From Clostridia bacterium (lineage in GTDB: Bacteria > Bacillota > Clostridia > TANB77 > CAG-508), in the NCBI GenBank assembly GCA_900759475.1, contig CAAEVK010000021.1, positions 1 to 15,428 of the forward strand: a stretch of 15,428 bases of DNA, given 5' to 3'. The notes under the pieces were generated by a model. It searched no databases. It was not told the origin of the DNA and worked only from the letters and a program-made list of their open reading frames with translations. Numbering within the stretch: position 1 is the stretch's first letter; each line of letters starts with the position of its first letter. Below, piece by piece: positions 7,429 to 13,863 of the stretch. The translations under genes and the position numbers were made by a program.

Positions 7429-7566
7429 TTGGTATCAAGAAGTAGTATTTTTAGAAAGATGCAAAAGAAAAATGTAAAACTACAAGGAAAAGAAAAAGTG
7501 GTAAAACGAGCCGGAGACAAACCATATACAGGAATAAAAAATAAGGAAAAAGGGGAAGAAAGATAA
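7429..7566 (+). CDS. Possible 45-residue basic leader peptide overlapping the valS start
   Basis: A TTG at 7429 lies 10 nt after AAAGGAG (7412-7418) and opens a Lys/Arg-rich 45-codon frame. Its TAA overlaps the valS ATG in a TAATG junction, an arrangement typical of translational coupling. It occupies the whole gap between the T-box terminator and valS. I do not recognise the peptide, and it may simply be an untranslated spacer with a fortuitous frame. Two ATG codons at 7419 and 7422 in another frame lead only to a 7-8 residue peptide. Confidence 0.3.
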   Translation: MVSRSSIFRKMQKKNVKLQGKEKVVKRAGDKPYTGIKNKEKGEER

Positions 7567-10190
7567 TGAAGGAAAAATTAGCTGATAAATTTAATCCAAA
7601 GGATTTCGAAGAAAAAATTTATAAAAACTGGGAAGAAAAAGGGTATTTTAAACCATCAGATGACAGAACTAAAAAACCATATACAATTGTAATGCCACCA
7701 CCTAATATTACTGGTAAATTACACATGGGGCATGCATTAGACGAAACTTATCAAGATATTTTAATTCGATATAAAAGAATGGCAGGATATAATGCATTAT
7801 GGATTCCTGGAACAGATCATGCAGCCATTGCGACAGAAGCAAAAATTGTTGCCCAAATGAAAGAGGAAGGTATTACAAAACAAGATATTGGCAGAGATGG
7901 CTTTATGAAAAGAGCATGGGAATGGAAGAAAGAATATGGTGGGACAATTTTAAATCAATTAAAAAAATTAGGTTGTTCTTGTGATTGGTCAAGAGAAAGA
8001 TTTACAATGGATGAAGGCTTATCTAATGCAGTAAGCACAGTTTTTGAAAAACTATATAAGGAAGGTCTTATTTATAAAGGAAAAAAAATGATTAACTGGT
8101 GCCCAACTTGCAATACATCTATTTCAGATGCAGAAGTTGAATATGAAGACGAAGATACTCATCTTTGGTATATTCGCTATGCAACGAAAGATGGAACAAA
8201 TTCTATTGTAGTGGCAACAACAAGACCAGAAACTATGCTAGGAGATACAGCAGTTGCTGTTCATCCAGAAGATGAAAGATATAAAAATTTAATTGGTAAA
8301 ACAGTAATACTTCCTATTATGAATAAAGAAATTCCAATTATTGCGGACGAATTTGTAGAAAAAGAGTTTGGAACAGGAGCTGTTAAAATCACACCAGCTC
8401 ATGATCCAAATGACTATGAAGCAGGATTACACCACAATTTAGAAGTAATAGATGTATTTGATGAACATTTTAAAATGAATGATTTAGTAGCAGAATATAA
8501 AGGAATGGAACCATTAGAAGCAAGAAAGCTGATTGTTAAAAAACTAGAAAAATTAGGCGTATTGGTAAAAGTAGAAGACTACAAACATAACGTAGGAAAA
8601 TGTTATCGATGCCATTCAAAAGTAGAACCAAAAATTTCGGAGCAATGGTTTGTAAAAATGGAAGAATTAGCAAAACCTGCTATTGATGTTGTTCGAAAAG
8701 GCAAGATTAAATTTGTACCAGAGAGATTTGATAAAATTTATTATAATTGGATGGAAAATATTAAGGACTGGTGTATTTCAAGACAACTATGGTGGGGACA
8801 TAGAATTCCAGCATACAATTGCCAAGAGTGTGGAGAAACGATAGTATCTACAACAATACCTAAACAATGTACCAAATGTGGTGCAACAAATTTAAAACAA
8901 GACGAAGATACTTTAGACACTTGGTTTAGTTCAGCTTTATGGCCATTTTCAACATTGGGTTGGCCAAAGGAAAATGAAGATTTAAACTACTTTTTTCCAA
9001 CTGCTACTCTTGTTACAGGATATGACATTATCTTTTTCTGGGTAGCAAGAATGATATTTTCAAGTTTAGCTCATACAGGAAAAATTCCATTTGAAAAAGT
9101 TTTAATTCATGGAATTGTAAGAGATGCACAAGGAAGAAAAATGTCAAAAAGTTTAGGAAATGGAATTGACCCATTAGAAATTATAGACAAACATGGTACA
9201 GATGCATTAAGATTTTCACTAATTTTAGGAACTTCGCCTGGCAATGATATTCGTTATTCAGAAGAAAAACTAACATCTGCAGGCAATTTTGCTAATAAAA
9301 TATGGAATGCTTCTAAATTTGTTTTAATGAATTTAGAGCAAATGAATGAAATAAAGGAAGAAAACCTTACTTATGAAGATAAATGGATATTATCAAAACT
9401 AAATACAGTAGTAAAAGAAGTAAGAAATAATTTAGACAATTTTGATTTTGGAATTGCATTACAAAAAATATATGACTTTATTTGGGACGAATTCTGCGAT
9501 TGGTATATTGAAATGGTAAAACCACGTTTATATAATAAGGAAGACAAAACAAGAAAAACTGCTGGATATGTGCTAAATAAAGTATTACAAGATTCTTTAA
9601 AATTATTGCATCCATTTATGCCATTTGTAACTGAAGAAATTTATACAAAATTATGGAATGACGACATAACTATTATGCTTGCTGAATATCCAGAATACAA
9701 TAAGGAATTAAACTATTTAACAGAAGAAAAAGCTATAGAACAAATAAAAGAAGTAATTGTAGGAATTAGAAATGTAAGAACAAATATGAATGTACATCCT
9801 TCAAAAAAATCAAATCTAATATTAATAACAGAAGAATTAGAAGAAGTAATTAAACAATCAGAGGGATTTTTGAAAAAACTAGGTTTTGCAGAAAAAATTA
9901 CAATTCAAAAAAACAAAGAAAACATACCACAAAATGCAATATCAATTGTAACTGCGGGAATAGAACTTTATATTCCATTTGAAGATTTAGTAGATATAGA
10001 AGAAGAAAAACAAAGATTAGAAAAAGAAAAATCCAAAATCCTCATAGAGAAAGAAAAAACAGATAAAATGTTATCTAATCCAGGATTTTTAGCAAAAGCA
10101 CCAGCACAAAAAGTAGAAGAAGAGAAACAAAAATTGGCAAAATTTAATGAAATGATAGCAACAATAGAAGAAAGAATTGCAAAAATGTAA
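7566..10190 (+). CDS. valS: Valyl-tRNA synthetase
   Basis: This class I synthetase charges tRNA-Val and edits misactivated Thr. The 874-residue protein is full length for the family. It has the HIGH-type motif HMGH at residues 53-56 after PPPNITGKL, an inserted CP1 editing domain (TTRPETMLGDTAVAVHPED, GTGAVKITPAHDPNDYE), paired cysteines in the zinc-binding parts (CPTC, CYRC, CQEC, CTKC), KMSKS at 525-529 within GRKMSKSLGNGIDPLEI, an anticodon-binding domain, and a C-terminal coiled-coil arm (about 805-874). Its ribosome binding site is AAGGGGAAG. It is transcribed behind the valine T-box. No in-frame CGG codon was found, although CGA, CGC and CGT are present. Confidence 0.98.
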   Translation: MKEKLADKFNPKDFEEKIYKNWEEKGYFKPSDDRTKKPYTIVMPPPNITGKLHMGHALDETYQDILIRYKRMAGYNALWIPGTDHAAIATEAKIVAQMKEEGITKQDIGRDGFMKRAWEWKKEYGGTILNQLKKLGCSCDWSRERFTMDEGLSNAVSTVFEKLYKEGLIYKGKKMINWCPTCNTSISDAEVEYEDEDTHLWYIRYATKDGTNSIVVATTRPETMLGDTAVAVHPEDERYKNLIGKTVILPIMNKEIPIIADEFVEKEFGTGAVKITPAHDPNDYEAGLHHNLEVIDVFDEHFKMNDLVAEYKGMEPLEARKLIVKKLEKLGVLVKVEDYKHNVGKCYRCHSKVEPKISEQWFVKMEELAKPAIDVVRKGKIKFVPERFDKIYYNWMENIKDWCISRQLWWGHRIPAYNCQECGETIVSTTIPKQCTKCGATNLKQDEDTLDTWFSSALWPFSTLGWPKENEDLNYFFPTATLVTGYDIIFFWVARMIFSSLAHTGKIPFEKVLIHGIVRDAQGRKMSKSLGNGIDPLEIIDKHGTDALRFSLILGTSPGNDIRYSEEKLTSAGNFANKIWNASKFVLMNLEQMNEIKEENLTYEDKWILSKLNTVVKEVRNNLDNFDFGIALQKIYDFIWDEFCDWYIEMVKPRLYNKEDKTRKTAGYVLNKVLQDSLKLLHPFMPFVTEEIYTKLWNDDITIMLAEYPEYNKELNYLTEEKAIEQIKEVIVGIRNVRTNMNVHPSKKSNLILITEELEEVIKQSEGFLKKLGFAEKITIQKNKENIPQNAISIVTAGIELYIPFEDLVDIEEEKQRLEKEKSKILIEKEKTDKMLSNPGFLAKAPAQKVEEEKQKLAKFNEMIATIEERIAKM

Positions 10191-10262
10191 AATTATATTA
10201 TAGGATAATTGTATAACTGCTAAAAAACGATTAGATTAGATAAAAAACAACTTCACATAAAC

Positions 10263-10291
10263 TTGATTTTTGGTTAAAAATCTGATACAAT
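10263..10291 (+). promoter_or_regulatory. Promoter of the cassette gene at 10340
   Basis: TTGATT at 10263-10268 and TACAAT at 10286-10291 are spaced by 17 nt, with TG one base before the -10 (extended -10). The predicted start of transcription falls at about 10298, at the edge of the inverted repeat just downstream. Confidence 0.65.
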
Positions 10292-10296
10292 TCTTT

Positions 10297-10323
10297 TAAT
10301 AAAAGGGTAATACCCTTATTATA
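10297..10323. promoter_or_regulatory. Palindrome at the transcription start: candidate operator
   Basis: AAGGGTA (10303-10309) and TACCCTT (10311-10317) are perfect inverted repeats about one central base, with imperfect AT-rich extension on both sides. It sits immediately downstream of the -10 and just before the AAGGAGG ribosome binding site. A loop of one base makes RNA folding poor, so a DNA-binding repressor site is the better guess. Confidence 0.5.
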
Positions 10324-10339
10324 AAAAGGAGGTTTTCTT

Positions 10340-10798
10340 ATGTGCCATTTCTTAATGGAAGGTGCAGTCTATGGTGTGACTGCAGATGGAACAAGAACAC
10401 AAATTGGGAACTTTCGGCTGGATGAACTTAACCTGAGTTGTCTCCAGTGTTTTAAGCTTGGGTACCCAATCGTGATGGCAAGTAACCGCTTACTTTTCCC
10501 TATTCATAACTTTGTAGATGATACCTGCAAGGTTGAAGTCTTCAATGAGCGTGGGGAAAAGCTCATGGAACAAGTTTTGCAACATGTCAGCGCAATAACC
10601 GATATTAAAGAAGAAAGGAATGTCCTATTTGTTCATTTTCCAAAAGGCGTGCATGCATTTGGAATAAGAAACGCCAAGTATTTGGGTGTGTACGAATACT
10701 GGACAGAGGAAGAAGGGGATTGCGTTAAAGCGGTAAAGAATGATGGCACGGTCGTAACATTGTACGACTGTGCGAGGAATGAATATTCAATAAAGTAG
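10340..10798 (+). CDS. Unrecognised 152-residue protein of atypical composition
   Basis: I do not recognise a family. The ATG follows a strong AAGGAGG. The protein is probably cytoplasmic: no signal peptide or membrane helix, mixed alpha/beta character, and five cysteines including C2, C35 and C38 near the N-terminus. Codon use differs sharply from every neighbour: CTC, GTC, ATC, AAC, CGC, CGT and CGG occur, and GC is visibly higher. It contains the only ordinary in-frame CGG triplet I find in the window (10415-10417, Arg26). A +1 shift there would reach TGA at 10434-10436. It is a self-contained unit with its own promoter, palindrome and terminator between valS and the next operon, which suggests recent horizontal acquisition. 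No mobile-element ends are visible. Confidence 0.75.
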   Translation: MCHFLMEGAVYGVTADGTRTQIGNFRLDELNLSCLQCFKLGYPIVMASNRLLFPIHNFVDDTCKVEVFNERGEKLMEQVLQHVSAITDIKEERNVLFVHFPKGVHAFGIRNAKYLGVYEYWTEEEGDCVKAVKNDGTVVTLYDCARNEYSIK

Positions 10799-10806
10799 TA
10801 ACCTTC

Positions 10807-10848
10807 AAAAGACAGAGCATTGCAATTTTGCAATGCTCTGTCTTTTTA
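10807..10848 (+). terminator. Strong intrinsic terminator of the 10340 cassette
   Basis: Perfect 18-bp arms (10807-10824 and 10829-10846) enclose an ATTT loop. The left arm starts with AAAA and the right ends with a T-run, so it could act in both directions. Confidence 0.92.
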
Positions 10849-11020
10849 TGATTTATTACAAAAAGGTAGTTAAAATCTAAGGATTATAATTAATATAAAA
10901 AATAATAATTTGTAACAAAAGGTAATCAAAACGTAAACAAATTGTAATAGTATCCTTATCATTTATAGACTATAATTGATTATGAAAATTGTTTTCAAGT
11001 AAATGTAGAGGTGAATAATA

Positions 11021-11545
11021 TTGATTATATTGATTGGTGAAAGTGGTTGTGGCAAGACTACCATATTAAATGAATTAGAAAAAAGAGGATTTCAAAAAGC
11101 AATTAATCATACAACAAGGCAAAGAAGGATTGGAGAAGAAAAAAATGCAGAATACTTATTTGTCACAAAAGAAGAGTTCGAACAAATGTGGACAGATGGA
11201 AAATTATTACAAAGGGCAGAGTTTAATGGAGAATATTATGGAATTTCTACTAACTCTTTAAAAGACAATGTTGCTTGTATTCAAATTGTAGATTCTATTG
11301 CAGATGTAAAAAAAAGAGCACAAGAATTAGGATTGGGAAATATGAAAATCATTAGCTTTTATATTCATGTTCCAGCAGAAGAAAGAACAAAAAGAATGTT
11401 AGCAAGAGGAGATAGTATTGAGTCTATTCAAAAACGATTAGAAATTGATAGCGAGAAATTTAAAAATGCAAAAGAGGTAGCTGATTTTGTAATTGAAAAT
11501 AAAGTATTAGAGGATGCAGTAAGTGAAATTTTAGAAAAGATTTGA
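11021..11545 (+). CDS. Guanylate-kinase-like P-loop nucleotide kinase
   Basis: The 174-residue protein has a Walker A motif GESGCGKTT (residues 6-14) and the guanylate-kinase layout: TTRQRRIGEEKNAEYLFVTKEEFE corresponds to the GMP-binding TTRxPRxGE...YxFVxxEEF region, then FNGEYYGIS and a lid with RGDS. It is shorter than typical housekeeping Gmk (about 200 residues). ELGLGNMKIISFYIHVPAEERTKRMLARGD resembles the core strand and lid. It may be the genome's Gmk or a paralogue phosphorylating another nucleotide. The TTG start at 11021 is supported by AGAGGTGA (11008-11014) and by placing the first beta strand directly before the P-loop. A TATAAT at 10971-10976 lies upstream without a clear -35. 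Its TGA overlaps the -35 of the rplU promoter. Confidence 0.75.
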   Translation: MIILIGESGCGKTTILNELEKRGFQKAINHTTRQRRIGEEKNAEYLFVTKEEFEQMWTDGKLLQRAEFNGEYYGISTNSLKDNVACIQIVDSIADVKKRAQELGLGNMKIISFYIHVPAEERTKRMLARGDSIESIQKRLEIDSEKFKNAKEVADFVIENKVLEDAVSEILEKI

Positions 11546-11570
11546 CAAACATAAAAACGCGTGGTATAAT
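11542..11570 (+). promoter_or_regulatory. Perfect consensus promoter of rplU-rpmA
   Basis: TTGACA at 11542-11547 and TATAAT at 11565-11570 are exact consensus with a 17-nt spacer and an extended -10 TG. The -35 overlaps the stop codon of the preceding gene. This is the strongest promoter in the window, as expected for ribosomal proteins. Confidence 0.93.
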
Positions 11571-11660
11571 ACTTACCTGTAAGCCGCTTAATAAAGGTAA
11601 TAAAATGCTAACTTTTATGTTAGCTACCTATATAAAAGGTTAGCGAGTATACAAAAAAGG
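11571..11660 (+). promoter_or_regulatory. Ribosomal protein L21 leader
   Basis: The roughly 100-nt structured 5' UTR lies where Firmicutes carry the L21 leader. It starts with ACCTGTAAGCCGC. AGGTA (11595-11599) pairs with TACCT (11626-11630), enclosing an inner stem GCTAAC (11607-11612)/GTTAGC (11619-11624). A third element GGTTAGCG (from about 11638) could pair alternatively with GCTAAC. Autoregulation by L21 or its operon products is the expected role, by analogy with other r-protein leaders. Confidence 0.6.
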
Positions 11661-11674
11661 GAGGTGCTTTCATA

Positions 11675-12040
11675 ATGTATGCAATCATTGAAAGCTGCGG
11701 AAAGCAATACAAAGTAACAGAAGGAGACATTGTATTTTTTGAAAAACTAGATTCAGAGGTTGGAAAAAAAGTAACTTTTGATAAAGTAGTTCTAGTAAGT
11801 GAAACAGAAGGAAAAGTACAAATTGGAAATCCTTATGTAAAAGGTATTAAAGTAGAAGGAAAAGTAGTTTCACATGGTAAGGGAAAGAAAATAATTGTTT
11901 TCAAATATAAGGCAAAGAAAAACTATAGAAGAAAACAAGGTCATAGACAACCATATACAAAAGTTGAAATTACAGGAATTAAAACTTCAACAGCAAAGAA
12001 AACAGCTACAAAAGAAGTAGCAGAAAAAGTTGAAGCATAA
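11675..12040 (+). CDS. rplU: 50S ribosomal protein L21
   Basis: L21 binds 23S rRNA in the large subunit. The N-terminus MYAIIESCGKQYKVTEGD and the RNA-binding FKYKAKKNYRRKQGHRQPYTKVEI motif are diagnostic. The core is about 103 residues; an extra Lys/Ala/Glu-rich tail of about 18 residues (STAKKTATKEVAEKVEA) is a common clostridial variation. The ATG is preceded by AAGGGAGGTG (11657-11666). The gene between L21 and L27 in most Firmicutes (prp/ysxB) is absent. Confidence 0.97.
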   Translation: MYAIIESCGKQYKVTEGDIVFFEKLDSEVGKKVTFDKVVLVSETEGKVQIGNPYVKGIKVEGKVVSHGKGKKIIVFKYKAKKNYRRKQGHRQPYTKVEITGIKTSTAKKTATKEVAEKVEA

Positions 12041-12095
12041 TTTTAGAATTTAAAGAATCGTCGATAGAACTTGAAAGACGAAGGGAGTGAAGATA

Positions 12096-12365
12096 ATGGC
12101 ACATAAAAAAGGTGGCGGAAGTACAAAAAACGGTAGAGATAGTGAGTCTAAACGTTTAGGAACAAAAAGAGCTGATGGCCAATTTGTTTTAGCTGGAAAT
12201 ATTTTAGTAAGACAAAGAGGAACCAAAATACATCCAGGAACCAATGTTGGAATTGGTAGTGATGACACTTTATTTGCATTAGAAAGCGGAAAAGTAAAAT
12301 TTGAAAGAAAAGGAAAAGACAAAAAACAAGTAAGTGTTTATCCAATAGAAGAAATAAAAGCATAA
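12096..12365 (+). CDS. rpmA: 50S ribosomal protein L27, without the Firmicutes N-terminal extension
   Basis: L27 reaches the peptidyl transferase centre with its N-terminus. The 89-residue sequence MAHKKGGGSTKNGRDSESKRLGTKRADGQFV is unmistakable. The ATG at 12096 is 8 nt after AAGGGAG (12081-12087), and the in-frame GTG at 12087 is part of that site, so the protein begins with the mature-type AHKKGG sequence. Most Firmicutes L27 proteins carry an extra leader of about nine residues ending in FF(A/S), removed by the Prp protease. Here the leader and the prp gene are both missing. A terminator follows. Confidence 0.97.
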   Translation: MAHKKGGGSTKNGRDSESKRLGTKRADGQFVLAGNILVRQRGTKIHPGTNVGIGSDDTLFALESGKVKFERKGKDKKQVSVYPIEEIKA

Positions 12366-12372
12366 ATTTAGT

Positions 12373-12410
12373 AAAATCTAGCAAAATTTTTTGTTTTGCT
12401 AGATTTTTGT
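12373..12410 (+). terminator. Intrinsic terminator after rpmA
   Basis: Perfect 14-bp arms (12373-12386 and 12394-12407) around a TTTTTTG loop, with the right arm running into a T-tract. Confidence 0.88.
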
Positions 12411-12428
12411 ATTTCTATCATGTATAAT
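12400..12428 (+). promoter_or_regulatory. Putative promoter for the nucleotidyltransferase gene
   Basis: TATAAT at 12423-12428 is a perfect -10 with TG directly upstream. The -35 (TAGATT, 12400-12405, 17-nt spacer) is weak and lies inside the terminator arm. Confidence 0.45.
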
Positions 12429-12458
12429 ATTACATATAAAGTTAGAAAGGTTGTTAAA

Positions 12459-12761
12459 ATGAAAAAAATAGAAAGTATAAAATTTGGATTACCAGTAGAA
12501 ACATATAACAAAATAAAAGAAATTATTATACAATATCCTTATGCTTTTAGAGTGTTTGGCTCTAGAGCAAGAGAAAATCACAAGCGAGTTTCTGACATAG
12601 ATATTGCTATATTTGGAGAAGTAAATGAAATAGATAAATTTAAAATAAGAAATGAATTTGATAAATTAGACTTACCATACTTATTTGATTTAGTATTTAT
12701 TACAGAAAAAACGAAAAAAGAATTATTGCAAGCTATTTTAAAAGAAGGAGTTGATTTTTAA
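12459..12761 (+). CDS. Minimal (MNT-type) nucleotidyltransferase
   Basis: The 100-residue protein has the pol-beta-superfamily signature GSRARENHKRVSDIDIAIFG, with the two metal-binding Asp residues in DIDIAI and a third acidic position in FDLVFI. MNT proteins are often antitoxins paired with a HEPN toxin, which they can inactivate by AMPylation, but no HEPN gene lies on either side here (terminator upstream, trpS downstream), so it is solitary. The ATG at 12459 follows GAAAGG; the same frame is open further upstream, but that region contains the rpmA terminator and the promoter, so the longer start is rejected. Confidence 0.85.
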   Translation: MKKIESIKFGLPVETYNKIKEIIIQYPYAFRVFGSRARENHKRVSDIDIAIFGEVNEIDKFKIRNEFDKLDLPYLFDLVFITEKTKKELLQAILKEGVDF

Positions 12762-12831
12762 TAAACAGATATGCACAAAAAATGTGAAAATTTATAAAGT
12801 GCATTAAAATTATTATGAGGAGAGGATAACA

Positions 12832-13863
12832 ATGGAAAATAAAAAACGTATTTTAACAGGAGATAGACCAACAGGAAAGTTACATATTGGACATTATTTT
12901 GGTTCTCTGCAAAAAAGAGTGGAGTTGCAAAATAGTGGTTTATATGATCCATATATACTAATTGCAGACGTTCAAGCATTAACAGACAATTTTAACAACC
13001 CAGAAAAAGTTAGAAAAAATGTGCGAGAAGTAATATTAGACTATTTATCTGTAGGAATAGATCCCACCAAAACAACAATTTATATTCAGTCGATGATACC
13101 AGAAATAGCAGAATTAACAGTATTTTATTCTAATTTGGTAACTATTGCACGTTTAGAAAGAAATCCAACCGTAAAAACCGAATTGGCACAAAAAAGAGAA
13201 GTATTTGGAGAAAGTGTTACTTATGGATTTTTAGGGTATCCTGTTAGTCAAGCAGCGGATATAACAGCTTTTGAAGGTGCATTAGTTCCAGTAGGAGAAG
13301 ACCAATTACCTTTAATTGAACAATGTAGAGAAATTGTTAGAAAATTTAATAGTATTTATGGAGAAGTATTAGTAGAGCCAGAGGCAGTACTTTCTAGTGG
13401 TAAAAGAATAAAAGGACTAGATGGAAACGAGAAAATGGGAAAATCCTTAGGAAATGCTATTTATTTATCTGATACAGAAGAAGAAATTAGAAAAAAAGTA
13501 ATGGGAGCAGTAACAGATCCAAAAAGAATAAAAAAAGATGACAAAGGAAATCCTGATATATGTATGGTTTCATATTACCATCAATTGTTTAGTACAAAAG
13601 AAGAGTGTAAGACAGTTTGTGAGGAATGTAAAGCAGGTACAAGAGGGTGTGTTGGTTGTAAAAAACAATTAATCAATAACATTGTTACATATTTAAAACC
13701 AATACAAGAAAGAAGAAAATATTATGAACAAAGACCAGAATTGGTAGATAAAATTTTAATAGAGGGAACCAAAAAGGCACAAAGTGTTGCAAAACAGACA
13801 ATGAAAAAAGTAAAAAAAGCAATGCGATTGGACTATTTTGAAGGAGAAGAAACATGTTCGTAG
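12832..13863 (+). CDS. trpS: Tryptophanyl-tRNA synthetase
   Basis: This class I synthetase charges tRNA-Trp. Its 343 residues include GDRPTGKLHIGHYFGSL with HIGH at 18-21, AADITAFEGALVPVGEDQLP (tryptophan pocket and ATP site), and KMGKS at 201-205 in GNEKMGKSLGNAIYLS, the TrpS version of KMSKS. A CxxCxxC-like cluster near residues 262-282 (CKTVCEECKAGTRGCVGC) is typical of clostridial TrpS and may bind metal. The ribosome binding site is GAGGAGAGG (12817-12825). There is no T-box in the 70-nt upstream gap. The last 10 nt overlap the obg start, suggesting translational coupling. No in-frame CGG codon was found. Confidence 0.97.
   Translation: MENKKRILTGDRPTGKLHIGHYFGSLQKRVELQNSGLYDPYILIADVQALTDNFNNPEKVRKNVREVILDYLSVGIDPTKTTIYIQSMIPEIAELTVFYSNLVTIARLERNPTVKTELAQKREVFGESVTYGFLGYPVSQAADITAFEGALVPVGEDQLPLIEQCREIVRKFNSIYGEVLVEPEAVLSSGKRIKGLDGNEKMGKSLGNAIYLSDTEEEIRKKVMGAVTDPKRIKKDDKGNPDICMVSYYHQLFSTKEECKTVCEECKAGTRGCVGCKKQLINNIVTYLKPIQERRKYYEQRPELVDKILIEGTKKAQSVAKQTMKKVKKAMRLDYFEGEETCS

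Noticed and set aside
7799..7984. Open frame within valS
   Set aside because: Out-of-frame shadow of the synthetase catalytic domain.
1615..12384. Open frames on the - strand opposite mutL, miaA, sepF, divIVA, rpmA and others
   Set aside because: They are shadows of strongly coding + strand genes in AT-rich DNA, rich in Phe, Leu, Ile and Ser, without ribosome binding sites or recognisable motifs.
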